Positions 7,393 through 15,799 of a stretch of 33,912 bases of DNA are shown in pieces. The notes below the pieces were generated by a model. It made no database searches. It saw only the letters and a program-made list of their open reading frames with translations, and had not been told where the DNA came from. The DNA is taken from NCBI GenBank assembly GCA_026708505.1, contig JAPOUU010000090.1, positions 1-33,912 of the forward strand, written 5' to 3'. This stretch comes from Hyphomicrobiales bacterium (GTDB lineage Bacteria > Pseudomonadota > Alphaproteobacteria > JAPOUT01). Position 1 is the first letter of the stretch; every line of letters begins with the position of its first letter. Position numbers and translations under genes: made by a program.

Positions 7393-8271
7393 TTACACAT
7401 AGGCGTCTTGGAGGTTTGTTGTTGGTTGGAGTTGATTGGTGATGTATCCGTATTTCATGCCGAAACCGGTGAAGTTTGCGGCTATGTTGTTATGTTCGTC
7501 AACCGCTATGGCGCCGCCGTCGCCGCCCAGCGGTTTGAGTTGCGTTGTAAGGAATGTATCCATTGCGTCCTTGAGGCTCAAGTCCTTGTATTGCTTGAGC
7601 GCGGCTATGTTGTGGGCGGCGGCGGTTCTCAGGAAATATTCGCCGTGTCCGGTGCATGAAACGGCGATGTTTTTATCCGCCCATACGCCCGCACCCGGGA
7701 TGGGACTGTCTCCGACCCTACCGGCCAGTTTCCTAAAAATCCCGCCGGTGGATGTCGCCGCCGCGAGATTGCCGTGGGTGTCACGCGCGACAGCTCCGAC
7801 GGTTCCGTGTACGCGCCCGTCATCGGGCTCGGCACGCTGGAAGTAGGAATCAGGATCATCAATGAAGTCGATATTTGCCCCGCGCAAAAAGGATTCGGCA
7901 CCCCGGCCCGCAAGAAGCACGTGATCGGTTTTTTCCAGGACGGCCCGGGCGGCGAGAACGGGATTTTTAACGGCACGCACGGCGGCAATGGCTCCGGCGT
8001 TTTGAGCGGAGCCTTCCATGATGGATGCGTCGAGCTCGACAAAGCCGTCCGAGTTTGGGGCGGATCCTCGTCCGGCTGTATAGAGGGCAGAATCCTCCAT
8101 GATGGTAACGGCACGGGTAACGGCATCAAGGGCTGCGGCCCCGCTTTCGAGCTCGGCTCCGATGCCTTCAAGAATCTCGTGGAGCTTTTTTAGGGCGGCG
8201 GTATAATCCCTATTGGGCCGCGCGCCCGCTCCGCCGTGAACTACAAGTGCGAATGTTTTGGACTTATTCAT
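7393..8271 (-). CDS. isoaspartyl peptidase / plant-type L-asparaginase
   Basis: A 292-residue Ntn-hydrolase of the plant-type asparaginase family. These precursors cut themselves to expose a Thr nucleophile; here T157 in HGTVGAVARDTHGNLAAATSTGG is that residue. The N-terminal FALVVHGGAGA, the GRGSAPNSDGFVELDASIMEG stretch and GGDGGAIAVD near the C-terminus are typical. Members hydrolyse isoaspartyl dipeptides and asparagine. Length is slightly shorter than E. coli IaaA. The start overlaps the end of the pterin dehydratase gene by 8 nt; the stop lies against the IalB-like gene. Substrate preference cannot be read from the sequence. Confidence 0.93.
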   Translation of the reverse strand: MNKSKTFALVVHGGAGARPNRDYTAALKKLHEILEGIGAELESGAAALDAVTRAVTIMEDSALYTAGRGSAPNSDGFVELDASIMEGSAQNAGAIAAVRAVKNPVLAARAVLEKTDHVLLAGRGAESFLRGANIDFIDDPDSYFQRAEPDDGRVHGTVGAVARDTHGNLAAATSTGGIFRKLAGRVGDSPIPGAGVWADKNIAVSCTGHGEYFLRTAAAHNIAALKQYKDLSLKDAMDTFLTTQLKPLGGDGGAIAVDEHNNIAANFTGFGMKYGYITNQLQPTTNLQDAYV

Positions 8272-8575
8272 GGGAGATTTCCGTTTGGGCCTTGTCCATT
8301 TCGGTTGCGAGAATAATATCGAGCTCCGTGAGGGATTTGGTTGAGTGTGTCGTTAGCGTTACGTCAACACGATTGTACACGTTTTGCCAATCGGGGTGAT
8401 GATCGTGCTTCTCGGCGATATCGGCGCAGAGCGACATCCAGCGGAAGGCGGTTTTGAAGGTTTTGAATTGGAAGGTTTTTGTGATGGCATTTTGTTGCGT
8501 ATTGAGTTTCCATCCGGGAAGGCGCTTGAGGGCGTCGTCTCGGTCGGATTGGGATAGGGTTTCCGGGCGGCTCAT
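8264..8575 (-). CDS. phhB: pterin-4a-carbinolamine dehydratase
   Basis: A 103-residue protein of the PCD/DCoH family, which dehydrates 4a-hydroxytetrahydropterin and recycles the cofactor of aromatic amino acid hydroxylases. The family signature is visible in KTFQFKTFKTAFRWMSLCADIAEKHDHHPDW, with the catalytic His cluster HDHH-PDW, then YNRVDVTLTTHSTKSLTELD. No hydroxylase gene is in the window, so its partner here is unknown; some bacterial homologues are thought to serve molybdopterin or other pathways. It heads the leftward run that ends with argG. Its ATG is 12 nt from the divergent metallopeptidase start. Confidence 0.93.
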   Translation of the reverse strand: MSRPETLSQSDRDDALKRLPGWKLNTQQNAITKTFQFKTFKTAFRWMSLCADIAEKHDHHPDWQNVYNRVDVTLTTHSTKSLTELDIILATEMDKAQTEISHE

Positions 8576-8582
8576 GGGTTAA

Positions 8583-8611
8583 TTGATATGTCGAAGCGCG
8601 ATTTATTACAA
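8583..8611 (-). promoter_or_regulatory. candidate promoter for phhB, giving a leaderless message
   Basis: Leftward TTGTAA (8606-8611), a 17-nt spacer and TATCAA (8583-8588) lie mostly inside the divergent metallopeptidase gene. The -10 ends 7 nt before the phhB ATG, which puts the expected start at or next to the A of the ATG. Each hexamer matches consensus at four of six positions. Confidence 0.4.
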
Positions 8612-9052
8612 GAGAAAGCCGTCAATTGGGGAACGGCTACCGCACCAAGTCTTGAAGATATTGAGACGTTGGCAACGCAGGTTTTTCGCGAGTTGCCCGC
8701 GAAGTTTCGTTTGTGCTGCGAGAATGTTGTGTTCTGGGTGATGGATTTTCCCGATGAAGAGACAATGGAAACGATGGAACTGGAGAACGAATATGATTTG
8801 CTGGGCCTGTATTATGGCGGCGGAGTTCCGTCTCCGCCGGCTTTGAGAGAGCCGGTCCTGCCGGACAAGATATTTTTATATCGCCAGCCGTTGCTGTCCT
8901 ATTGGGCGGAGCATGGCGATTCGCTTGGAGATCTGGTTCGCCATGTTCTGATCCACGAGATAGGCCATCATTTCGGCTTCTCGGATGAAGACATGGAGTT
9001 GATCGAAGAAAGTGAAGATAGCACCGAAGAAGAAAAAGCGAATCCTAAATAG
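8588..9052 (+). CDS. zincin-like metallopeptidase (PF06262 type)
   Basis: A 154-residue predicted metallopeptidase of the short zincin-like family found in many Proteobacteria and Actinobacteria. The zinc motif HEIGHHFGFSDEDM is at residues 123-136, so H123 and H127 are ligands and E124 the base, with D133 or a nearby acid as third ligand. Upstream are the family phrases LPAKFR, NVVFWVMDFPDEETM and YDLLGLYYG; the VLPDKIFLYRQPLL strand precedes the active site. The acidic tail is variable. There is no signal peptide, so it is cytosolic. Its stop overlaps the end of the convergent higA by 8 nt. Physiological substrate unknown. Confidence 0.88.
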   Translation: MSKRDLLQEKAVNWGTATAPSLEDIETLATQVFRELPAKFRLCCENVVFWVMDFPDEETMETMELENEYDLLGLYYGGGVPSPPALREPVLPDKIFLYRQPLLSYWAEHGDSLGDLVRHVLIHEIGHHFGFSDEDMELIEESEDSTEEEKANPK

Positions 9053-9356
9053 CTTTCTTCGACTTCGTCGGAACGGACAGACGCTTCAACCCCTTTGTTA
9101 TACTTGCGGCTTTTTTACGAGTCTGCGCTTCATCATAAGCGGCTTGCATGCGCAACCAGGAGCCCACCGTGCTACCAATGACCTTCTCAAGTCGCAATGC
9201 CATCTCCGGTGAGATGGCACACTCGCCCTGAATGACCCGATGCAATTGTGAGCGCGACACGCCTAGAGCCTTTGCACCCTTAGCGGTAGACAGATTCAGA
9301 TATTCCAGGGCGAATCCAATATCTCGCCCCGGGTGGCATGGACTTTTCATAGTCAT
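9045..9356 (-). CDS. higA: HigA-type antitoxin, XRE helix-turn-helix
   Basis: A 103-residue HigA/VapI-type antitoxin. It begins with the CHPGRDIGFALEYLNLS stretch typical of HigA and carries an XRE helix-turn-helix around residues 22-60 (STAKGAKALGVSRSQLHRVIQGECAISPEMALRLEKVIG), then the family phrase SWLRMQAAYDEAQ. HigA binds and neutralises HigB and represses the operon. It follows the toxin gene by 14 nt, matching the toxin-first order of higBA loci. The basic C-terminal tail (KKAASITKGLKRL...KSKKAI) is longer than in many homologues. Confidence 0.9.
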   Translation of the reverse strand: MTMKSPCHPGRDIGFALEYLNLSTAKGAKALGVSRSQLHRVIQGECAISPEMALRLEKVIGSTVGSWLRMQAAYDEAQTRKKAASITKGLKRLSVPTKSKKAI

Positions 9357-9370
9357 AATCGTTTTCTCAG

Positions 9371-9649
9371 TTAATGGTAGTCGTCAAAATCGACGTCCCT
9401 TACATGCCCGTCCATAAAACGGAAGGTAATGCGATAATTGTCTTTGACCGTGACAGCCCATTGACCTTTTCGCTTTCCTTTAAGCGAATGTAATCGCAGA
9501 TACGACAATCTCATGTCTCGGATATTTTCCATGACATCAAGACGGGAGAGAATGGACTCAATCCTATCTACCATTTCGGGAGGAAGTTTTCGGGATTCCC
9601 CCTTTTCGTACAATCGCCTTAATCGGCGGTCCTTGAAGGACTTTATCAT
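9371..9649 (-). CDS. higB: HigB-type ribosome-dependent mRNA interferase toxin
   Basis: A 92-residue toxin of the RelE/HigB superfamily. Hallmarks are MIKSFKDRRLRRLYEKGESRKLPPEM at the N-terminus, LRLHSLKGKRKGQWAVTVKDNYRITFRF (the basic core that contacts mRNA on the ribosome) and the terminal DVDFDDYH. The final His-containing stretch is the expected active-site end. A strong ribosome site (AGGAGGAGGGA) precedes the ATG. A short overlapping reading frame with its own GAGGGAG begins at 9680 and could be a leader, but no homology is seen. The gene forms a two-gene operon with higA. Confidence 0.92.
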   Translation of the reverse strand: MIKSFKDRRLRRLYEKGESRKLPPEMVDRIESILSRLDVMENIRDMRLSYLRLHSLKGKRKGQWAVTVKDNYRITFRFMDGHVRDVDFDDYH

Positions 9650-9754
9650 TGTCCCTCCTCCTTAGTCTAAACGTAATCATTTTTTTATCTCCCTCAAATA
9701 AATATTAGCACCCTTTATCTGACTGGGGGCCTGACTCGATTCGTTTTATATCAC

Positions 9755-9770
9755 CATGTCGCGCGACATG
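9755..9770. promoter_or_regulatory. perfect 16-bp palindrome, possible operator
   Basis: CATGTCGCGCGACATG is a perfect inverted repeat in the 252-nt gap between the divergent higBA and purE genes. It lies 105 nt upstream of higB and about 100 nt upstream of the purE -35. Two GANTC sites overlap just to its left (GACTCGATTC, 9733-9742). No regulator is identified. It lacks a T-run and so is not a terminator. Confidence 0.45.
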
Positions 9771-9867
9771 CAACAAAAAATTGGAAAATTTCGAAAAATT
9801 TTTTTGGAGTACCTGGAAGGTCTATTCCTCCTTTCCAGCGATGATTTCCCTTGTAGCCTATTTTAAC

Positions 9868-9895
9868 TTGGCATAGCGCGGAAAATCCCTATACT
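9868..9895 (+). promoter_or_regulatory. strong promoter for purE, giving a leaderless message
   Basis: TTGGCA (9868-9873), a 16-nt spacer and TATACT (9890-9895) form a good sigma70 promoter. The -10 ends six nt before the purE ATG at 9902, so the expected start falls on or next to the start codon. No ribosome site is present, consistent with leaderless translation. Confidence 0.65.
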
Positions 9896-9901
9896 TCCGC
9901 T

Positions 9902-10411
9902 ATGAAGGAAGGAAAAAATCCCCCGCGGGTCGGCATTATCATGGGCTCGACCTCGGACTACGCCACATTGCAACATGCCTCGAAAACCCTGACGGAACTG
10001 GGGGTGTCGTTTGAAGAACGGGTTGTCTCGGCGCACCGGACGCCCGATCGTCTGTATGAGTATGCCCGAACGGCACGCGAACGGGGGATTAAGGTGATTA
10101 TTGCAGCCGCCGGCGGGGCGGCGCATTTGCCGGGGATGACGGCATCAATGACTACGCTGCCGGTTTTGGGAGTCCCAATCGAATCGGGAACGCCCGGAGT
10201 TGGAGGGTTGGATAGTTTGCTTTCGATTGTTCAAATGCCGCGCGGTATTCCGGTTGGAACTTTGGCGATCGGTGATTCGGGCGCAATGAACGCGGCATTG
10301 CTTGCGTGTTCAATCCTTGCGCTGGAGGACCCGAATTTATCGAAGCGTTTGGATGATTGGCGTGCGCGCCAGACAGAGTCGGTTCCCGAAACCCCCTCGA
10401 CAAAATCGTGA
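9902..10411 (+). CDS. purE: N5-carboxyaminoimidazole ribonucleotide mutase
   Basis: A 169-residue class I PurE, which converts N5-CAIR to CAIR in de novo purine synthesis, acting after PurK. Signatures are [16 protein letters not shown] (substrate binding), [17 protein letters not shown] and [17 protein letters not shown], with catalytic H in the HLPGM loop, and PVLGVPIES. Length is typical. Its TGA overlaps the purK ATG (TGATG), so the pair is coupled. Its own promoter ends at the start codon, implying a leaderless message. Composition is GC-rich, unlike purK. Confidence 0.97.
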   Translation: MKEGKNPPRVGIIMGSTSDYATLQHASKTLTELGVSFEERVVSAHRTPDRLYEYARTARERGIKVIIAAAGGAAHLPGMTASMTTLPVLGVPIESGTPGVGGLDSLLSIVQMPRGIPVGTLAIGDSGAMNAALLACSILALEDPNLSKRLDDWRARQTESVPETPSTKS

Positions 10412-11517
10412 TGCTGCCCGAGGGTAGCACCATCGGCATTCTGGGAGGCGGCCAGTTGGGTTGGATGCTTTCACTTGCCGCCAAGGAGCTGGGATATCAT
10501 TGTCATATATTCGCACCGGAAGAGAATCCTCCTGCGATGCAAGCCGCCGCACACCACACCCGTGCCGGATTCGATAACATTGACAAATTAAAAACTTTTG
10601 CAAAAAGCGTTGATGTAATTACGTATGAATTCGAAAACATTCCCGTTGAACCTTTGTGTGCAATTAAAGACATCTGCGCCATTCATCCCTCTCTCAAAAG
10701 TTTGGAAATTTGTCAGCACCGTTTGAAAGAAAAAAATTTCGTAAAAGACCTAAAAAAACTCACGACACCATTTGCAGAGGCCCGCATCATTAATCATTTA
10801 CCCCCAATTTTTAATATTGAATTACCGGCATTCGTGAAAACTCTACGGATGGGCTACGACGGCAAAGGACAATTCGTTCTTCGCGAACGGGAGGACAGGA
10901 AAAAAGTTCCCGAAAAACTCGGCAAAGGCCCCTGGATTGCGGAAGTGGCCGTGGATTTTTTCCAAGAGTTTGCCGTGGTAGTGGCACGGGACAAAAACGG
11001 AAACACGCGCTGTTTTGACGCCATTGCCACTTACCATGAGGGAGGTATTTTGCGGAAAGCAAAAATTCCGTCCGGACTACATCCCGAGTTTGAAACTTAC
11101 GCACAACAAACCGCTGCTGAAATTGCCGAGGAACTCAAACACGTTGGTGTTTTGACGGTGGAGTTTTTTCTTCTCAGGAACATTAATGGTGCCGAGGACA
11201 ATGACGGAACTAACGCTTCCAAACGTGTTCTTGTCAACGAGATAGCGCCTCGAGTTCACAACTCAGGACATTTAACACGCGAAATTTGTGATACCGATCA
11301 GTTTAAGCAACACATACAAGCAATCTGCGGATGGAGTCTAGGAGATACAACACGCACGAAGAATGCGAAGATGGTAAACTTGCTCGGGGATGAAGTGAAA
11401 AAATGGGAAAAACCCCCTGATGATCCCAACATCAATGTTACTATATACGGCAAGGGAGAAGCGCGCCCCGGACGAAAGATGGGGCATGTCGTTTGGACGC
11501 AACCAATCAGTCGGTAG
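10411..11517 (+). CDS. purK: N5-carboxyaminoimidazole ribonucleotide synthase
   Basis: A 368-residue ATP-grasp enzyme that makes N5-CAIR from AIR, bicarbonate and ATP. The N-terminal [29 protein letters not shown], the [10 protein letters not shown] strand, the [13 protein letters not shown] loop and [29 protein letters not shown] (metal and substrate site) are diagnostic. The ATG overlaps the purE stop; a longer in-frame extension into purE is unlikely. From about 10560 to 11340 the DNA is clearly more AT-rich than purE and the downstream exporter, with many A-runs, suggesting relaxed composition or replacement by transfer. Its 3' end overlaps convergent rpmE by 11 nt. Confidence 0.96.
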   Translation: MLPEGSTIGILGGGQLGWMLSLAAKELGYHCHIFAPEENPPAMQAAAHHTRAGFDNIDKLKTFAKSVDVITYEFENIPVEPLCAIKDICAIHPSLKSLEICQHRLKEKNFVKDLKKLTTPFAEARIINHLPPIFNIELPAFVKTLRMGYDGKGQFVLREREDRKKVPEKLGKGPWIAEVAVDFFQEFAVVVARDKNGNTRCFDAIATYHEGGILRKAKIPSGLHPEFETYAQQTAAEIAEELKHVGVLTVEFFLLRNINGAEDNDGTNASKRVLVNEIAPRVHNSGHLTREICDTDQFKQHIQAICGWSLGDTTRTKNAKMVNLLGDEVKKWEKPPDDPNINVTIYGKGEARPGRKMGHVVWTQPISR

Positions 11518-11758
11518 AGGGCGTGTCGGCGTTTTTCCCGGGCATAAAACTATCGAACCGCTTCTTGAATCGAGACAGACGTCCGCCCCTGTCGATGAGG
11601 TGCTGTCCTCCGCCGGTCCACGCCGGATGCGTGGTCGGGTCAATTTCGAGGGTGAGCTTGGCGCCCGGCTCCCCGAAGGTCGAGCGCGTCTGGAAAGTAG
11701 AGCCATCGTTCATAACGACGGTAATCTCATGGTAATCGGGATGGATGTCTTTTTTCAT
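11507..11758 (-). CDS. rpmE: 50S ribosomal protein L31
   Basis: An 83-residue L31 beginning [29 protein letters not shown] and continuing [27 protein letters not shown]. It lacks the CxxC-type zinc cysteines of the C+ L31 form, so it is the zinc-independent type usual in alphaproteobacteria. The ATG at 11758 shares the tetranucleotide CATG with the divergent ABC exporter start; an in-frame upstream extension has no family match. A promoter inside the exporter gene reads toward it and ends 7 nt before the ATG. Its location beside an ABC exporter is conserved in many alphaproteobacteria. Confidence 0.95.
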   Translation of the reverse strand: MKKDIHPDYHEITVVMNDGSTFQTRSTFGEPGAKLTLEIDPTTHPAWTGGGQHLIDRGGRLSRFKKRFDSFMPGKNADTPSTD

Positions 11759-13541
11759 GGATAAGGATATAGCGCGAATCACCGGGGATGACAAGAGTGC
11801 GACGGAGCGGCTTCGTCCGCTGCGCGATCTCGCCCCTTTCCTGGCTCCCTACAAGATGATGGTCGCGGCAACGCTGATTGCGTTGCTGGTAGCGGCAGGA
11901 GCCACTCTGGTGCTGCCTCTGGCGGCGAGAAGGGTGATTGATTTCGGGTTCTCGGGGGAGGATGCCTTGTTCATTGACCGCTATTTTCTGGCGATGTTCG
12001 CAACGGGCCTGATTCTCGCGATCGCGAGCGCGGCCCGGTTTTATTTCGTGAGCCGACTGGGCGAGCGGGTAGTGGCGGACTTGCGCGTTGCGGTGTTCCA
12101 CCGCCTCGTGAATTTGAGCGCGGATTTCTTCGACAGGATGCGCCCGGGCGAAATCACATCAAGGCTTACGGCAGACACCACCGCGATAAAAAATACGGTT
12201 GGCTCGGTTGCATCAATCGCGCTGCGCAATTTTGTTTTGCTGGTCGGCAGCTCGGTGATGCTTGCGATAACTTCGCCGCGCTTGTCCGCGTTGGCGCTGA
12301 TAAGCATTCCGCTGGTCGTGATCCCGCTGATACTGCTGGGCAAGCGCGTGCGCAGAGCGTCAAAACAAAGCCAGGAGTTATTGGCGGTATCGAGCGCGTG
12401 GGCGAGTGAAAGTCTTCACGCGATTCAGGATGTCCAGGCCTTCACCCACGAGGAAGTCGAATCGCGGAGATTCGCCGATGCGACGGAAGCCGCTTTTGTG
12501 GCCGCGTGCAAACGCATCGGCGTGCGGGCATTGTTGACAGTGATAGCGATTGCGGCGGCGTTTTTTGCGATAACTTCGGTGTTGTGGCTGGGAGCCTTGT
12601 CGGTGCTGGAAGGCGAGATGAGCGCGGGGGAACTGGGACAGTTCATTCTGTACGCATTGCTGTCGGCAACCGCGCTGGGTGCGCTTGCAGAAATCTGGGG
12701 TGAGTTGCAGATTGCAGCCGGCGCATGCGAGAGACTGATGGAATTGCTGCGCAAGAAGCCCTCGATTGTTTCCCCGTCCAATCCGCAAGCGCTGCCTTCG
12801 CCGCCGCGCGGGGAAATAGAACTGCGCAACGTTTCTTTCGAATATCCGGAATCAAAAGACATTCCGGTTTTGAAAAACATTTCCTTCCATATCAAACGCG
12901 GCGAGAGCGTTGCACTGGTCGGGAGATCGGGTGCGGGCAAGAGTTCGGTGTTCCGGTTGCTGTTGCGTTTTTACGATCCCGTCTCCGGGGAGGTTAGAAT
13001 CGACGGGGTGCGATCGTGCGACGCCGCCCTGAAAGATGTGCGCGGGATGTTTTCCGTGGTCCAGCAGGACGCGGTTTTGTTCGGGGTCTCCATCGGGGAG
13101 AACATCCGATACGGACGGGAGGATGCGAGTGATTCGGAGGTGAGGGAAGCCGCAAAACTGGCGCACGCGAGCGAATTCATCGAGGCACTGCCGGACGGCT
13201 ATGAAACGATTTTGGGCGAACGCGGGGCGATGCTCTCGGGCGGACAAAGGCAGCGGGTGGCGATTGCGAGGGCGTTGTTGCGGGATGCGCCCGTGCTGCT
13301 TCTGGACGAAGCAACGAACGCATTGGACATGGAGAGCGAGGAACAGGTTCGCGCGGGGCTTTCGCGTCTGATGCACGACCGGACGGTGTTGATAATCGCG
13401 CACCGTCTGTCAACGATTCGAGGCGTCGACCGCATCCTGGTTTTGGACGGCGGACGCCTGGTAGGCGAGGGAACCCACGAGTCCCTGTTGAAAGAAAATG
13501 ATTTGTATCGCCGGTTTGTAGAGCTGGAAGCGCGCGCTTAA
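11757..13541 (+). CDS. ABC exporter, fused membrane and ATPase domains
   Basis: A 594-residue half-transporter of the MsbA/exporter type. Residues 20-310 hold about six membrane helices (for example [23 protein letters not shown] and [24 protein letters not shown]). The nucleotide-binding domain has Walker [10 protein letters not shown] near 388-396, the Q-loop VQQDAVLFG, the signature LSGGQRQ near 493, Walker [13 protein letters not shown] and the switch H in IIAHRLS. It should act as a homodimer in the inner membrane, exporting a lipid or other amphiphile; the substrate is not readable. The ATG at 11757 overlaps the divergent rpmE ATG; another ATG lies at 11745. Its stop interleaves with the dnaQ stop (TTAA). 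Confidence 0.93.
   Translation: MDKDIARITGDDKSATERLRPLRDLAPFLAPYKMMVAATLIALLVAAGATLVLPLAARRVIDFGFSGEDALFIDRYFLAMFATGLILAIASAARFYFVSRLGERVVADLRVAVFHRLVNLSADFFDRMRPGEITSRLTADTTAIKNTVGSVASIALRNFVLLVGSSVMLAITSPRLSALALISIPLVVIPLILLGKRVRRASKQSQELLAVSSAWASESLHAIQDVQAFTHEEVESRRFADATEAAFVAACKRIGVRALLTVIAIAAAFFAITSVLWLGALSVLEGEMSAGELGQFILYALLSATALGALAEIWGELQIAAGACERLMELLRKKPSIVSPSNPQALPSPPRGEIELRNVSFEYPESKDIPVLKNISFHIKRGESVALVGRSGAGKSSVFRLLLRFYDPVSGEVRIDGVRSCDAALKDVRGMFSVVQQDAVLFGVSIGENIRYGREDASDSEVREAAKLAHASEFIEALPDGYETILGERGAMLSGGQRQRVAIARALLRDAPVLLLDEATNALDMESEEQVRAGLSRLMHDRTVLIIAHRLSTIRGVDRILVLDGGRLVGEGTHESLLKENDLYRRFVELEARA
11766..11794 (-). promoter_or_regulatory. promoter for rpmE inside the ABC exporter gene
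   Basis: Leftward TTGTCA (11789-11794, five of six), a 17-nt spacer and TATATC (11766-11771) lie within the first codons of the divergent exporter. The -10 ends 7 nt before the rpmE ATG, so the message is predicted to be leaderless or nearly so. Confidence 0.55.
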
Positions 13542-14257
13542 TATTTCCAGAGCGATTTTTTGTTTTTCCTTCCCAGTGTTGCGACAAATTCTTTATGCGC
13601 TTCCGTTTCCTCTTCGCTCACCTGTTGGGGCAGTGGATTCGGGCGCGGAGGGATGGCATTCCCCGGCGTTTGGGAAGCGGCGTCCATCAATGAATTCGAA
13701 GCACCACCCGCGGCGAGATTCATGCCGATCTGCTCTTCGAAGCCGGAGAGTTTTTGATAGACTTTGACCAGCAAGTCGGCATCGAGAAGAGCGCCGTGCA
13801 GGCCTCTTGCCTTGTCCGCTATGCCGAAGTGTTTGCATAAAGCGTCCAGACTGAAGGGCCCGCCATATCCTTTTGCCGGGAGTTCGCGTCGCGCCTTTGC
13901 GAGGGTATCAACCACGGGATTATCCTCGAGAGTGTTGCGACCGACCTGCCGGAGCTCCATGTTGATGAACGCCAGGTCAAACTCGGCGTTGTGTATTACA
14001 AGTTGTGCATCGCCAAGAAAGTTGGCGAGGTCCTCGGCGATCTCAACAAAACGAGGCTCCTCCTGGAGACGATCCGTTGTGAGTCCGTGCACCCGGACGG
14101 CCTCTTCGGGAACCTCCCGGTCGGGATTCATGTATCGGTGGAATTTCTCGCCGGTCGGCCTTCCGTCAACGAGTTCTATGCACCCGATTTCGACCAGCCT
14201 GTCGCCGTCGTCATGTTTGAGTCCGGTGGTTTCGGTATCAAGAACAACTTCTCTCAT
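13538..14257 (-). CDS. dnaQ: DNA polymerase III epsilon subunit (proofreading exonuclease)
   Basis: A 239-residue DEDDh 3'-5' exonuclease, the proofreading subunit of the replicative polymerase. Exo I is VLDTETTG with D7 and E9; Exo II is HNAEFDLAFI with D94; Exo III is HGALLDADLL with H154 and D159. The C-terminal region (175-239) is Pro/Glu-rich and would contact the alpha subunit. It is the last gene of the leftward operon maf-aroE-coaE-dnaQ, a conserved set near the alphaproteobacterial origin. Its stop interleaves with the stop of the convergent ABC exporter. Confidence 0.96.
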   Translation of the reverse strand: MREVVLDTETTGLKHDDGDRLVEIGCIELVDGRPTGEKFHRYMNPDREVPEEAVRVHGLTTDRLQEEPRFVEIAEDLANFLGDAQLVIHNAEFDLAFINMELRQVGRNTLEDNPVVDTLAKARRELPAKGYGGPFSLDALCKHFGIADKARGLHGALLDADLLVKVYQKLSGFEEQIGMNLAAGGASNSLMDAASQTPGNAIPPRPNPLPQQVSEEETEAHKEFVATLGRKNKKSLWKY

Positions 14258-14285
14258 TTATTTTCCCTCCTGTTGCCTGTGTTTG

Positions 14286-14903
14286 TTACGGTATGTCGCG
14301 TTTTTGAAACGCCGCCTCTTTCAGCATGGCGGCAATATTCTTTTCTATCTTTCTCCAGTCGCCTTCGTTATCGATAATATAATCCGCCAGGGCGCGTTTG
14401 TCCTTAACGGGTAGCTGCTTCGATTCGAGCATATCGAATTTTTCATCGCTCATGTTCGATCTCTGCCTCAAACGCTCGCGCCTTGTTGCTTCCGGCGCAT
14501 CCACGACAATGACAATGTCCGCGCCTCCTTTATCGGTCGTGCCGCCTTCGAGCAGAAGCGGAATGTCCAGAATAACCATCCACGCGATGGAATCTTTGCA
14601 TTGTTCGAGAAATTCCCGGCGCGCTTCTCCGACAAGCGGATGAACGATGGCGTTGAGATCTTTAAACCCGTCCGGATCGGCGGCAAGCGATTCGCTGAGT
14701 TTTTTTCTATCGATTCCCCCCTCTGAATCCAGAACGCCGGCAAACCTCCGCGCCACGGGATCAACGGCTTTGCCTCCGGGAAGGTAGAGTTCATGTACGG
14801 CCAAGTCGGCATTGAACAAAGGCGCTTCGGCCTTGATGGCGATCGTGGAGGCGACTTTGCTTTTCCCCGCACCGAGGGATCCTGTGACTGCAACGAGGAG
14901 CAT
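14286..14903 (-). CDS. coaE: dephospho-CoA kinase
   Basis: A 205-residue P-loop kinase that phosphorylates dephospho-CoA, the last step of coenzyme A synthesis. The Walker A GSLGAGKS is at residues 8-15 (Leu replaces the more usual Ile). Other marks are FNADLAVHELY (the D of the usual DAD motif), HPLV, ILDIPLLLEGG and the lid RERLRQRSNMSDEKF. The gene follows aroE by two nt and precedes dnaQ by 28 nt. Confidence 0.95.
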   Translation of the reverse strand: MLLVAVTGSLGAGKSKVASTIAIKAEAPLFNADLAVHELYLPGGKAVDPVARRFAGVLDSEGGIDRKKLSESLAADPDGFKDLNAIVHPLVGEARREFLEQCKDSIAWMVILDIPLLLEGGTTDKGGADIVIVVDAPEATRRERLRQRSNMSDEKFDMLESKQLPVKDKRALADYIIDNEGDWRKIEKNIAAMLKEAAFQKRDIP

Positions 14904-14905
14904 CG

Positions 14906-15799
14906 CTAACCAAGGCTCCCGCGGGCGCGAAGTTCGTCTTCGAGCAGCTTACGCAATGCCGGCGTGACTTCCGGACGCACGCCGAACCAGGCCTCGAAGG
15001 AGGGAACGGCCTGGTGCATGAGCATGCCGAGACCGTCGATGGCGGCGAGTCCTTGTTTCTTTGCGGCTTGCAGCAATTCGGTTTGCAACGGCGTGTAAAC
15101 GATATCGAGGACGACGGCGTCACCTGCCGGCCCGGACGCCAACTCCGCCGGAGCGATTCCTATTCCCTCCTCCAAACCCGGCGCACCGAGCATTCCAAGG
15201 CTGGTTGTGTTAACGAGGATGTTTGCGTCTTTGATTGCGGCGCGGACATCGTCTTTGCCGAAGACCTTGCCGTTGGAAATTTTGAGTTCCTCGAGAAGTT
15301 GCTCGGCCCGCTCCTGCGTCCGGTTGAGAACGGCGATCGATTGAACCCCGTGATTTTGCAGCGCGGCGAGAATCGCACGGGCGGCTCCTCCCGCGCCAAA
15401 CACAACGGCTTTCTTGCACGGCAGGCAGTTCGGCGCCCGCTCGCGAAGGCTTTCAATAAACCCGTAGCCGTCAGTGTTTCTTCCCTCCATTTTTCCGTTG
15501 TCGGAAAGGACGACGAGATTGACGGCGCGCAGGTGTTCGGCGGTGGCATCAAGAGTGCCATGCGATTCGATGTAGGAAAAAACCGCCTCCTTATGCGGCA
15601 CGGTGACATTGCATCCGGCAAAGCCGTTGCCGGCAAGGCTTCCCAGAAAAGCGGGCAGGTCGTCGGGAGGAACCGGAATGGCTTCGTATATTTTCCCGGG
15701 CAAGTTCGCCTCGCGCATCCAGTGTTGATGGATAATCGGCGAGAGGGAATGTTCGAGCGGCCACCCGATAACACCAACGCGACGCAGGCGCGTGTTCAT
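14906..15799 (-). CDS. aroE: shikimate dehydrogenase
   Basis: A 297-residue NADPH-dependent enzyme reducing 3-dehydroshikimate in aromatic amino acid synthesis. The substrate site shows GWPLEHSLSPIIHQ and GCNVTVPHKEAV with catalytic K70, and NTDGYGF with D110. The NADP-binding VFGAGGAARAIL loop and LNRT follow. The C-terminal DGLGMLMHQAVPSFEAW is typical. Start ATG overlaps the maf stop by 4 nt; length is slightly above the usual 270-280. Confidence 0.96.
   Translation of the reverse strand: MNTRLRRVGVIGWPLEHSLSPIIHQHWMREANLPGKIYEAIPVPPDDLPAFLGSLAGNGFAGCNVTVPHKEAVFSYIESHGTLDATAEHLRAVNLVVLSDNGKMEGRNTDGYGFIESLRERAPNCLPCKKAVVFGAGGAARAILAALQNHGVQSIAVLNRTQERAEQLLEELKISNGKVFGKDDVRAAIKDANILVNTTSLGMLGAPGLEEGIGIAPAELASGPAGDAVVLDIVYTPLQTELLQAAKKQGLAAIDGLGMLMHQAVPSFEAWFGVRPEVTPALRKLLEDELRARGSLG

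Noticed and set aside
9564-9680. A short reading frame from ATG 9680 with its own ribosome site overlapping higB
   Set aside because: It has no recognisable homology and overlaps a clear HigB gene; at most it is a leader.
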